From Luteibacter pinisoli (GTDB lineage Bacteria; Pseudomonadota; Gammaproteobacteria; Xanthomonadales; Rhodanobacteraceae), in contig NZ_CP041046.1 of assembly GCF_006385595.1 (NCBI RefSeq), positions 3,596,001 to 3,660,000 on the forward strand: a DNA stretch of 64,000 nt, written 5' to 3'. Below, piece after piece: positions 17,120-24,711 of this stretch. The notes under the pieces were generated by a model. The model was not told where the DNA came from and searched no databases. It saw nothing but the letters and a program-made list of their open reading frames with translations. The position numbers and the translations under genes were made by a program. The first letter of the stretch is position 1; each line of letters opens with the position of its first letter.

Positions 17120-17365
17120 TCACTCGATGCCAAGAACCGCTGCGGTGGCATGCGTACGGACGGTGGAGCATCGCGTGCATGACATGGCAACGACTGGGAA
17201 TGCTAATGTTTTTGACAGCATCGTGAAGTCGATAAGTCGTTGGTCCGCAAGGTCAACGGGATCATGAATGATAAGATTCCACTCATCATTGGAACAATAC
17301 GGACAGGCAAGACTGGAACCTCGCTCTGCCAGCCAGTCAAGGAACATGTGCTTCTCTACCTGCAT
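17120..17365 (-). CDS. CxxC mini-protein A, zinc-ribbon-like, 81 aa
   Basis: The protein carries CPYCSNDEW (C21/C24) and MSCTRCSTVRTH (C63/C66), the same layout as the paralogue that follows it 15 bases later. There is no signal peptide or membrane helix. The ATG at 17365 has a strong ribosome-binding site (ACGGAGGATCAC). It is the first gene after the stem-loop below precursor 2. I do not recognise the family. A zinc ribbon of the kind that binds peptide or nucleic acid is the most reasonable reading. Confidence 0.75.
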   Translation of the reverse strand: MQVEKHMFLDWLAERGSSLACPYCSNDEWNLIIHDPVDLADQRLIDFTMLSKTLAFPVVAMSCTRCSTVRTHATAAVLGIE

Positions 17366-17392
17366 GTGATCCTCCGTAGTAACCGACCGAAA

Positions 17393-17414
17393 GGCCCTGC
17401 CCGAAGGCAGGGCC
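17393..17414 (-). promoter_or_regulatory. CGAA tetraloop hairpin directly after precursor gene 2
   Basis: A perfect nine-bp GC stem (17393-17401 with 17406-17414) is closed by a four-base loop. On the transcribed strand only TTTC follows, so termination would be partial. It lies 16 bases past the precursor stop and before mini-protein A. This suits a leaky terminator or 3' stabiliser that gives more precursor mRNA than enzyme mRNA. Confidence 0.65.
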
Positions 17415-17430
17415 CGCCAATCTCCGGTAC

Positions 17431-17616
17431 TTAGTTGCCCATGTCGCAGTTATCGAGATCGCATGGGTTATGGTCCGAAGCGCTACACGTAGAGGCGGTC
17501 GGCCAGCCACAACTGCCGCCACTGATCATCTCAAGCTCTTCAGCCGACAGCTTGCGCGCCAGGAAACGAGAAAGCACGCGGGCTTCGCCCGAATCAATCG
17601 CTGCTTCGTTATTCAT
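17431..17616 (-). CDS. RiPP precursor peptide 2, double-glycine leader with Cys/Asp-rich core
   Basis: This 61-aa peptide has a 34-aa leader with RVLSRFLARKLSAEELEMISGG, then a 27-residue core beginning SCGWPTASTC and ending NPCDLDNCDMGN. It matches precursor 1 at 16 of the last 18 leader residues and over CSxSDHxxCDLDNCD in the core; the four cysteines keep their order. Unlike precursor 1 it ends in Asn, not Ser. ATG 17616 is chosen because AAGGAG sits eight bases upstream and it aligns with precursor 1. A frame open from 17691 would run through hairpins and put its ribosome-binding site too close. The product is probably exported after Gly-Gly cleavage. Confidence 0.85.
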   Translation of the reverse strand: MNNEAAIDSGEARVLSRFLARKLSAEELEMISGGSCGWPTASTCSASDHNPCDLDNCDMGN

Positions 17617-17645
17617 GAAACATCTCCTTGGTTGACTACTAGATA

Positions 17646-17690
17646 GCCGAAGGCTTCGGCCCAACGCTTGACCGCAGAACTGTGCGGTCA
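17646..17690 (-). promoter_or_regulatory. Two consecutive stem-loops in the leader of precursor gene 2
   Basis: A six-bp palindrome (17646-17651 with 17655-17660) and an eight-bp perfect stem (17669-17676 with 17683-17690) lie between the ATP-grasp stop and the precursor start. Together with the hairpin behind the gene they bracket the precursor message, which suggests RNA processing or stabilisation, or an operator for a separate promoter. Confidence 0.5.
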
Positions 17691-17706
17691 TGCTCCTTTC
17701 GCAAGG

Positions 17707-18831
17707 CTAAGCCTCGCTTAGTTCGAATGGCTGCGCCTTGTACTCGAACTTCATGTGATGGTCGAACTCCTCTCGAAATAGACGACCATCGCTACTGTCT
17801 TCAAAGGAAGTCAGGCGAAGCCCCGAGGGATTTTTGTACTCGAATGCCTTGTCCCCTGAGGCCAGGTACTGACAAAACGCATCGAGCATGTGGCATGTCG
17901 GATCGAGTGATTCCAGGGACAAGAACTGGCCCGCTTCGTTTGCCTCGAGGAAAAGCTCACGACCATCGCGGGTTCTCGCAATATCAAAGGCTGCATAGTT
18001 GAGACCCATACGCTCCATGAACGCGAAGAGCTTGTCCCTCAGCCCCGGATCCAGGTCGATCACACTAAGTTCGTTGCGCGGCTCCAGACGTATGTCCGAG
18101 AACCCAGGCATACCTTCCGCTGCGCGAGGTTGCAGGCCAGCGAAGACGGTGCGGCCAAATACAATGATCCGAAGCTCACCGCTAATATCGAGCGCCTCCT
18201 GGAATATCATCGGGCTCGCCTCGAGCATGGCATCGGATTCCATGGCTTCTGGCGGTACGATGAACGTGCCGGAAAGAAAGAGATCGCCGTTGGGCTGGCG
18301 CCAAGAAAACGGAAAATGCTGTTTCGTTATGACTTTCCCGCCGTGCATCCGATAGAAGTCACGAATACGCCGAGGTTCATTCGAGATCAGCGTACTTGGG
18401 ATATCCATGCCTACCTGCTTAGCGACATGGAGCTGCAAGGCCTTCTCGTTCGCCCGCTCTTGCGCCCAGGCCGGATTGGTCACAAGGGCATCTGGGTTCT
18501 GCACCTCCAAGATGCTGACCAGGCCACAGAGGAACTTTCTCGACTCGTTACTTGCAACGCGTCGGTCTACGGCGGACAACCCTGGCGAAGGCGTGGGAAC
18601 CTTTCCGCGCCGCTCCCATATCGCCACGTACCCTCCGGACGGCACGGGCCAATCACCACCGTCCGAAACCATATGGCACCCACCATCGTCGGTTAACGAA
18701 AGCGAAAGCTGCTGCTGGCCAGGATAGATGGACCGGTCCCACCAATGCACCTTGCACCCCATCTGATGCAATCCCCAAGTAACCGCACGACCGTGATAAT
18801 CGAGACGCTGTGACATTACGAGAATCGTCAT
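17707..18831 (-). CDS. ATP-grasp peptide ligase, graspetide/RimK-like RiPP maturase
   Basis: This 374-aa cytoplasmic enzyme has an N-terminal Rossmann-like domain (ILVMSQRLDYHGRAVTWG) followed by the ATP-grasp fold. Visible elements are NEK (128-130), the nucleotide lysines in GGKVITKQ (K166/K170), hinge QE (211-212), R221, D283 and the metal-binding E296/N298 in LFLEANEAGQF. Enzymes of this shape (MvdC/MvdD type) activate Asp/Glu side chains and form ester or amide links to Ser, Thr or Lys. The cores next door are rich in Asp and Ser. AAGGAG precedes the ATG. The alternative is a ligase that adds an amino acid or amine to the peptide C-terminus. Confidence 0.82.
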   Translation of the reverse strand: MTILVMSQRLDYHGRAVTWGLHQMGCKVHWWDRSIYPGQQQLSLSLTDDGGCHMVSDGGDWPVPSGGYVAIWERRGKVPTPSPGLSAVDRRVASNESRKFLCGLVSILEVQNPDALVTNPAWAQERANEKALQLHVAKQVGMDIPSTLISNEPRRIRDFYRMHGGKVITKQHFPFSWRQPNGDLFLSGTFIVPPEAMESDAMLEASPMIFQEALDISGELRIIVFGRTVFAGLQPRAAEGMPGFSDIRLEPRNELSVIDLDPGLRDKLFAFMERMGLNYAAFDIARTRDGRELFLEANEAGQFLSLESLDPTCHMLDAFCQYLASGDKAFEYKNPSGLRLTSFEDSSDGRLFREEFDHHMKFEYKAQPFELSEA

Positions 18832-18849
18832 GGACCTTCTTCTCCTTGA

Positions 18850-20961
18850 TCAGGTGACTGGCTCGGCATTGACCGACGAAACGACACCGCCGGTTGCGAC
18901 ATGAATTTGACGATCGGCGCTATCGATCGTCTCCCTTCGGTGTGCGATCAGTACTCGCGTGATATTGAGCTTTCGAATGACTGCGCTCACGAGACTTTCG
19001 TTCGTTGCATCGAGTCGGCTTGTTGCTTCGTCTAGCAAGAGCATGGAGGGTTGTCGGTACAGAGCGCGCGCGAGAAGGATGCGCTGTCGCTGGCCGCCCG
19101 AAAGAGTGTTGCCCATGTCACCGACCAGGGTGTCGTAACCTAGCGGCATGCGCCGTATGTCCTCGTGGATCGCCGCTCGAACTGCAGCCACCTGGATTGT
19201 GGGAATCGTCGCCGCCGGGTCGAAGAATGAGATGTTCTGGGCAAGTGTTCCGGAGAAGAGTTCATCATCCTCCATGACCACGCCAAGCCGGTCGCGAAAA
19301 GCTTTTTTGCCAACCCTGGCAAGGCAGCTGCCGTTGACCAACACCTCACCTGATTGTGGCTCGAGCAATCCAAGCATGATTTTCATCAGCGTCGTCTTCC
19401 CCGAACCAGACGCACCGACGATGGCGACCGACTCACCCGGATCTATCTTAAGATTGCAATCCTTGATAATCCAAGGCTCATCTTCGGAATAACGAAAGCT
19501 AACATTTACTAGCTCAATGCCAAGAGCATCCCCCAGGAGTATGCCCGCACCATCCATATCCGCTTCCGGAGTGGCGAGAACGATATCGCCAAGCCGCTCG
19601 GTGTGCATCCTCAGCATCCGCAGGTTCGAAAGGTAGTCGACAGCACTCGTACACCGCTGCGTGAACTGGCTGCTGTAACCGACAAACGCGACGAGCATAC
19701 CGACCGTAAGACTTCCATCGAGCACGTACTTAGCGCCAATCCACAAGGTCCCTATGCTTTGCGCACCGAGAAGCAGCGAGCCTACTAAGGTGGAGCCAAT
19801 TCCGAGACGCTGCACGGTTACGAACTTTCGCATCGACTCTGAAGCCATGGTGGCGAAGCGCATGGCCTGCACGATGGCCATGTTATGTAAGCGCACTGCT
19901 CTTGCGCCACGAAGACTCTCGAGAAGTGCCGATTGCTGGTGCGCGTCGGCGGCCAACTGCGACAGGCCTGCTTCGCGAAACATGCCATAGCTGGCGTAAC
20001 GAAGCACGGCGTATGCCATGACGACGAGCAGCGTGAGGCTTGCAAGCGTTGGCTCATACCGGTACATGACTACGGTCGTCGCCACGGCCATGATCCCATC
20101 AAGGATGGTTTCAACGAAACGTGACGTCACGGTCTGCTGGATTTGCGAAATGGATCCGAATCGCGAAAGTACCTCACCGAGCTTCCTTCGCTGGAAGAAG
20201 TCCTCAGGCAATGTCATCAGATGGGCAAAGGTATTTGTCGACCAAAGCCACCCAAGATTGGCACTTAGGCGCACCACGGCCCACGATCGTATTGCGGCGA
20301 CGACTGATTGGAACAACCTAAGCGCGACGAAGGCGGCGCCGACGACACCCAACAAAGCGTAGTCGCCCTTTTGTACAACATTATCCGTAACGATCTGGAT
20401 GAACAGTGGCGCCACGATCGTTGCCAGCTCGAGAAGCACGGCAAGCACGGCCACCTGGCCTAGCGCCCGACCCAGACCATTGACCGAAGCTAGCATCGCG
20501 CAAATCGACATGCGTGGCGGAGTCGATCGTCTAACGAAGGTAGCCCCAGGCTCAAGAAGTAGCGCTATGCCAGTAAAGCCGTCGGAAACCACCGACAGCG
20601 GCACCTTTCGGATGCCTACCGATGGATCGTGGATCGTCGCGACGCCACGCTTGATCGACTTGAGCACGACATAGTGGGACATGCGCCAATGCAGTATCGC
20701 CGGCGTCGGTACATCACGAAGGTCGTCCAGCTCCAGGCGGACCGCCTCGGCACTTAGACCAAGATCCCTGGCAATCTCGACCATGCGTTGCAAGGATACG
20801 CCCTGTGAAGGCATGCGGAAGCGGACGCGCATACCAACTAGGTCTGTTCCCTGGCCGTAGTAGCCAGCGACCATTGCCAAGCAAGACATACCGCATTCCG
20901 TGGCTTCCGCCTGAAAGACCATTGGAAGGCGCCTGCGGCCACTGCGAAAGCGTGCCTTCAT
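18850..20961 (-). CDS. Peptidase-containing ABC transporter (C39 peptidase, membrane and ATPase domains)
   Basis: This 703-aa exporter both cleaves and transports double-glycine peptides. The C39 domain (1-140) has Q17, catalytic C23 in TECGMSCLAM, H96 in SHYVVL and D112 in IHDP. Six membrane helices follow (about 160-430). The nucleotide-binding domain carries Walker A GASGSGKTTLM, signature LSGGQRQRILLARAL, Walker B MLLLDEATSRLD and the H-loop in LIAHR. All catalytic residues are present. It overlaps the upstream membrane-fusion gene by four bases. The two precursors, both ending their leaders in Ser-Gly-Gly, are the obvious cargo. Confidence 0.95.
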   Translation of the reverse strand: MKARFRSGRRRLPMVFQAEATECGMSCLAMVAGYYGQGTDLVGMRVRFRMPSQGVSLQRMVEIARDLGLSAEAVRLELDDLRDVPTPAILHWRMSHYVVLKSIKRGVATIHDPSVGIRKVPLSVVSDGFTGIALLLEPGATFVRRSTPPRMSICAMLASVNGLGRALGQVAVLAVLLELATIVAPLFIQIVTDNVVQKGDYALLGVVGAAFVALRLFQSVVAAIRSWAVVRLSANLGWLWSTNTFAHLMTLPEDFFQRRKLGEVLSRFGSISQIQQTVTSRFVETILDGIMAVATTVVMYRYEPTLASLTLLVVMAYAVLRYASYGMFREAGLSQLAADAHQQSALLESLRGARAVRLHNMAIVQAMRFATMASESMRKFVTVQRLGIGSTLVGSLLLGAQSIGTLWIGAKYVLDGSLTVGMLVAFVGYSSQFTQRCTSAVDYLSNLRMLRMHTERLGDIVLATPEADMDGAGILLGDALGIELVNVSFRYSEDEPWIIKDCNLKIDPGESVAIVGASGSGKTTLMKIMLGLLEPQSGEVLVNGSCLARVGKKAFRDRLGVVMEDDELFSGTLAQNISFFDPAATIPTIQVAAVRAAIHEDIRRMPLGYDTLVGDMGNTLSGGQRQRILLARALYRQPSMLLLDEATSRLDATNESLVSAVIRKLNITRVLIAHRRETIDSADRQIHVATGGVVSSVNAEPVT

Positions 20962-21479
20962 GGCGCGGATTGCCTGCCGTGAAGGAACGATGCGACCCAG
21001 TCAACCATGCGCACCTTTCCTACCGGGATAACGACATAGACTTCCGCCGGGATAGCTGCGCGCAGGCCTACCGCCGTCGGTTTGTATGCCCGTACGATGC
21101 CTACCATTCCTCCCGCCTCTCGACCCAGGGCTACCAGGCGTCCTGGTAGTTCGCGCAGCCCTTCCGAGGACTTCGTCCGAAGCACCAGAGGCGCGCCGGT
21201 TTTCATTGCCTGAGCAGCATCCGTCGCATCGTCCGGCACACGGAACATCAGCGTCACACTACCATCGGCGGATGCGCCCACGCCTTCGAGGATAGTCGCC
21301 CTGCACGCGCGCTCAGCAACGTAAGTACAATCAAAGAGGAAAATGCAAGAGCCCACGAGAAGAACTATCAACAACGCAATAGTCACATCCAACCTTCCTG
21401 ACAAAGGCAGCCTCATGGACGGATAGTCGGCCGTACGCGAGGCACGGACGGCCTCAGGCCTGAACAGAGGAAGTGTCAT
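20958..21479 (-). CDS. Miniature HlyD-type membrane-fusion protein lacking the coiled-coil hairpin
   Basis: This 173-aa protein begins like adaptor proteins of peptide exporters (LFRPEAVRASR), followed by one membrane helix (about 46-65, VTIALLIVLLVGSCIFLF). It ends with the family's terminal segment (AAIPAEVYVVIPVGKVRMVDWVASFL). Usual HlyD/CvaA proteins are about 400 residues. The part between, normally a lipoyl domain and long alpha-helical hairpin that reaches TolC, is reduced to about 80 residues. ATG 21479 is chosen for AAGGAGG; it overlaps the glycosyltransferase end by 26 bases. Either it works with a separate adaptor or export stops in the periplasm. Confidence 0.75.
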   Translation of the reverse strand: MTLPLFRPEAVRASRTADYPSMRLPLSGRLDVTIALLIVLLVGSCIFLFDCTYVAERACRATILEGVGASADGSVTLMFRVPDDATDAAQAMKTGAPLVLRTKSSEGLRELPGRLVALGREAGGMVGIVRAYKPTAVGLRAAIPAEVYVVIPVGKVRMVDWVASFLHGRQSAP

Positions 21480-23220
21480 CGCTTGCCTCCTTGGAGTGAG
21501 AGAATGTTCGGGTACGACCACTCCAGGCGGAGAGCCACGGCGCGCACGACCAGCAAAACAACCATGGTGCGGCGAACAGGAGTCCTGTCGGTCTCAGCCA
21601 CGCAACCGCGACGCCGAGGAGGACGATTACTCCGAGACTGTGACGCATCCCGACGGTGCGACTCCACAGGCTCGTCGGCGACGGGCTCCGTCGCAGCGAC
21701 GCCGGCGACCATTCAAGCAAATTCCTGTGAGTCACCAGCATCCGGTAAGACGCCGTGGCAGCGGCAGATGCATGAACCACGGCCTCGTCAAGCAAGAAAC
21801 ACGCTCTGAATGCCAGAGTGCACCATGCTCTCGAAATGCAAGACGGATCTCCGCACCTCCGCTTTCGCAAGGACTGCGCAAGTGCGACGATCTCTCCCGG
21901 CATCACCAGCCCAACCATCGCCAGACTTAGGATGGCGATGCAATTGCCAGCCAGCCAGACGCTCGCGAGCATGCAGACCAAGGCAATCGTTGTCACGCTC
22001 CGACGGACGTTGTCGAAGATCTTCCAGCGGGACAGTGACGAAAGTTTATTGCGTACCACCGCCCCTTTTTGATCACGTACATGGTCGAGCAGCCACGGCA
22101 ACGATTGCCAGTCGCCCCTTATCCACCTGTGGCGACGACGCATCTCCGCCTCGTGCGAGGCGATGCAAACTTCGTGCATCTCGACGTCCGAGGCAGTGGC
22201 GCAGCCAACGAACTCGCCCTCGATAAGGTCGTGACTGAGAAGCAGTCCATCAGGTATGCGTCCCTGCATCGCCGCACTGAAAGCATCTACGTCGTACACC
22301 CCCTTTCCGTAGAACGACCCAGCACCAAACACGTCCTGAAAGAGATCAGCCGTCGGTGCCGATGCAGCCCCGCCCATAGGCACGCTCGCATAGATCCACT
22401 GATAGTTCGTCATCGGACCGTCGCCTGCTACCTGACGCATCCGCGGCTGCACGATGCCGAACTCACGACGTGTCGTCGATGCCGCATCGCGGAGCGGACG
22501 GGCCACTATCGCGATCAATGCCCGTACCGTCCCTTTGGGCATCCCGGTATCGGCATCTGCCACCACAATGTATCGGGCCGCGCAGATGTCCGCTTGCGCG
22601 CCCACAAGGACCTCTAGCGCATCGCTTCGACCACTGATGATTAGTTGGTTGAGTTGCTCAAGCTTCCCTCGTTTTCTCTCCCACCCTTGCCATGTGCCTT
22701 CATATTCGTTGAACGTTCGCGAACGAAAGACGAGGGAGAACACCGGGGCAATGCGATTTCGATCTACTAGAAGCGCCGCGAGATCTCCTAGCACGCGGCA
22801 CTCCGCCGCACTTATGCGCTCGGACGCGTCTGAAAAATCGACAAGTAGGCAGTAACTGGCATTTACATCCCTGTTGGCGGAGTACCGCGCAAACTGTGCC
22901 TCGACCAGCGCATCAAGGTCCGTATCCGCAAAAAGAAGAACGGGAACCACCACCAGGACGGACGCTTCCATTAAGAGAACCGTATCGCTGGCGCGAGCGA
23001 TCGGCAGAGGAACGACTAGACGTAAGGCGATGGCATTGACCACCATAACCACAACGTGGCTCGCGGCGATCGCACTGACAAGCAACATGGGAAGCCACCG
23101 AGCCACGCTCCCACCACCTAGCATGGTGTGCACAAAGACGCTTGCGACGGTAAACGACAACACGAATACCGTTGTAAGGTATGCAGCAAGCCGGTAACGC
23201 TTCACGTTCCAATCCTTCAA
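21454..23220 (-). CDS. Membrane glycosyltransferase with a cyclic beta-1,2-glucan-synthase-like (NdvB/GT84) domain
   Basis: This 588-aa protein (TTG start at 23220; GTG 23205 equally possible) has two or three N-terminal helices, a cytoplasmic glycosyltransferase domain and several C-terminal helices. The catalytic part follows the transferase section of NdvB closely: ARYSANRDVN, EGTWQGWERKRGKLEQLN, YIVVADADTGMP (DxD at 222-224), GSFYGKGVYDVDAF, SHDLIEGEFVG and RRRHRWIRGDWQ. NdvB is about 2800 residues with a phosphorylase-like domain, absent here. As first gene of the peptide operon it may glycosylate the peptide, a carrier or a small-molecule partner. Its acceptor is unknown. Confidence 0.8.
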   Translation of the reverse strand: MKDWNVKRYRLAAYLTTVFVLSFTVASVFVHTMLGGGSVARWLPMLLVSAIAASHVVVMVVNAIALRLVVPLPIARASDTVLLMEASVLVVVPVLLFADTDLDALVEAQFARYSANRDVNASYCLLVDFSDASERISAAECRVLGDLAALLVDRNRIAPVFSLVFRSRTFNEYEGTWQGWERKRGKLEQLNQLIISGRSDALEVLVGAQADICAARYIVVADADTGMPKGTVRALIAIVARPLRDAASTTRREFGIVQPRMRQVAGDGPMTNYQWIYASVPMGGAASAPTADLFQDVFGAGSFYGKGVYDVDAFSAAMQGRIPDGLLLSHDLIEGEFVGCATASDVEMHEVCIASHEAEMRRRHRWIRGDWQSLPWLLDHVRDQKGAVVRNKLSSLSRWKIFDNVRRSVTTIALVCMLASVWLAGNCIAILSLAMVGLVMPGEIVALAQSLRKRRCGDPSCISRAWCTLAFRACFLLDEAVVHASAAATASYRMLVTHRNLLEWSPASLRRSPSPTSLWSRTVGMRHSLGVIVLLGVAVAWLRPTGLLFAAPWLFCWSCAPWLSAWSGRTRTFSHSKEASDDTSSVQA

Positions 23221-23259
23221 GAATCACGTCCTTTTGTAAGCGAATGAGGCTTTCCTGAC

Positions 23260-24024
23260 ATGAAACCAATCCTCCATAAGCTTGATAGCAGCCTCGTCGA
23301 AAAGCTCATCGACGACACCCTTTCGTCATATGACCCTCAAAGCACCAATATCGAGCTCATGGACCATGCCGCCATCGATGAATTGCGTGACATCGCCGCC
23401 CGCGCCGTGGGACGCCCCCTGTATTACTGGAAGGCGTTTCTTTTCGTCGCCACCGAGACGACGATGGAGACCGTCTCGTCTGATGCAAGCGATGGTTGGC
23501 ACATCGATGGAAGCACCACCGATGCAGGTCACGGCGTTGATTGCTTCAACACCTGGATACCGCTCTACGTCAGCGGGGCGAGCACGGGTCTCGCTGTTAT
23601 ACCGCGCGAGAAAAACGTCGAGCTCTACGCCTGTCTCGGCGACGCAAGGCTTCCGCTCGGCATATACACAAGAGAACGCGCTCCTGAGGTCCTCCAACAG
23701 TTGCAGGCTGACAGTGCCGACTTCGTATTCATTCGCCATGCGACGGGCGATTCCGTTGCAGCATTGCGGGGAGATCTTTATGTCGAGACGATCGACGCAC
23801 CCGTGGTTGGCGACGCGGCGATTTTCTATCAAAACGATATCCATCGTGGCTTCCATGAAGATGGCGTGCGTATACAGCTCAGCATCAAATTCACCGACTC
23901 TCCCCTTACGAGCGCGTCGCGTGCAACGCATGCCAAGCTGAAGGAACTCAGCAAGCATGGAAGGCTCGAGGGGGTCCTTGTTCGCGAGCTACTCAAGATA
24001 TCGAAGCAGATGTTAGGCAGCTGA
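23260..24024 (+). CDS. 2OG-Fe(II)-dependent (PhyH-like) oxygenase
   Basis: This 254-aa protein carries an Fe(II)-binding His-x-Asp in GWHIDGS (H81, D83), a distal His in NDIHRG (H195) and an Arg (R204 in DGVRIQLSIKF) placed to hold 2-oxoglutarate. The layout of phytanoyl-CoA-dioxygenase-like enzymes is also seen in FNTWIPLYV and GDAAIFYQND. It is transcribed away from the peptide operon with only 39 bases between start codons, so control elements must overlap coding sequence. Hydroxylation of the peptide, a lipid or a cofactor is possible. The substrate is not deducible. Confidence 0.75.
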   Translation: MKPILHKLDSSLVEKLIDDTLSSYDPQSTNIELMDHAAIDELRDIAARAVGRPLYYWKAFLFVATETTMETVSSDASDGWHIDGSTTDAGHGVDCFNTWIPLYVSGASTGLAVIPREKNVELYACLGDARLPLGIYTRERAPEVLQQLQADSADFVFIRHATGDSVAALRGDLYVETIDAPVVGDAAIFYQNDIHRGFHEDGVRIQLSIKFTDSPLTSASRATHAKLKELSKHGRLEGVLVRELLKISKQMLGS

Positions 24025-24033
24025 ACGCAGGTC

Positions 24034-24708
24034 TCAAGCCTTAGTAATTAGCCCCAACTTGCCGTGGACGACCTTTGGCGTCATACCCTGCGACTGCATG
24101 AACTCGCGGTACGCTTGGTATGCTCCGTCCCAGTAAAAATTCATCGGATTGCAGTCATCGACGACGATGACGCCTCCTGGGGACAGCGCAGCATAGAGTT
24201 CAGGCAACGCCTTCTTTATGGGACGGTAGAGGTCGACGTCCAAGAGGGCAAAACACAGCGGGCCGAGCGATTCGAGATCGTACGCGTTGACGTCGCACTG
24301 GATTGCCTCGACACGCGACACAGCGTGCTTTCGCATCGATGCCTCAAAGGCATCCAGGCTATTGTCTTGGAACGCATCGTACATCTCTGCGGTCTTGTGC
24401 CTGCGCGCCACCTCGTACTGGATATCTTCCGCAACGAAACCTGCAAAGGTATCGATGGCGAAATATTTCTTCCGCATGAAACGGATGCCATCTAGGTAGC
24501 GGTTGAAGAACAGGGTGGAATGCCCGTGTGCGCAACCTACCTCAACGAGGTTCCCGGTGACGCTTTGTACGTCTGCCAGCAATTGGCAGAGGAAAACAAG
24601 CTGCGGGGGATTGAACTGATATACGTACTCGATCGGCGCCACGCTGGCACAGCGGGCAAGAGCCGGAACCGCGACATCATCCATAAATTCGCCCAAGTCT
24701 GGAAACAT
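24034..24708 (-). CDS. TylF/MycF-like SAM-dependent O-methyltransferase
   Basis: This 224-aa class I methyltransferase has a SAM-binding loop LVEVGCAHGHSTLFF (54-68), IDTFAGF after the second strand, a metal-site region LLDVDLYRPIKKALPELY and the acidic pair in GGVIVVDDCNP. These are features of the TylF family, which methylates sugar hydroxyls on natural products. A stop codon lies two codons before ATG 24708, so the N-terminus is fixed. No good ribosome-binding site is seen; a stem-loop (24712-24746) sits there instead. It is convergent with the oxygenase, nine bases apart. Membership of the peptide pathway is inferred from position. Confidence 0.8.
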   Translation of the reverse strand: MFPDLGEFMDDVAVPALARCASVAPIEYVYQFNPPQLVFLCQLLADVQSVTGNLVEVGCAHGHSTLFFNRYLDGIRFMRKKYFAIDTFAGFVAEDIQYEVARRHKTAEMYDAFQDNSLDAFEASMRKHAVSRVEAIQCDVNAYDLESLGPLCFALLDVDLYRPIKKALPELYAALSPGGVIVVDDCNPMNFYWDGAYQAYREFMQSQGMTPKVVHGKLGLITKA

Positions 24709-24711
24709 CCG

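Noticed and set aside
14172..17616. Lanthipeptide assignment for the two precursors because of Cys and Ser/Thr in the core
   Set aside because: No LanB, LanC, LanM or LanKC-type dehydratase or cyclase is encoded in the locus. The ATP-grasp gene fits Asp-based chemistry better.
17617..17691. An upstream ATG (17691) that would extend precursor 2 by 25 residues
   Set aside because: Its GGAG lies one base from the ATG, the added residues lie in two stem-loops, and the shorter form aligns with precursor 1 from Met onward.
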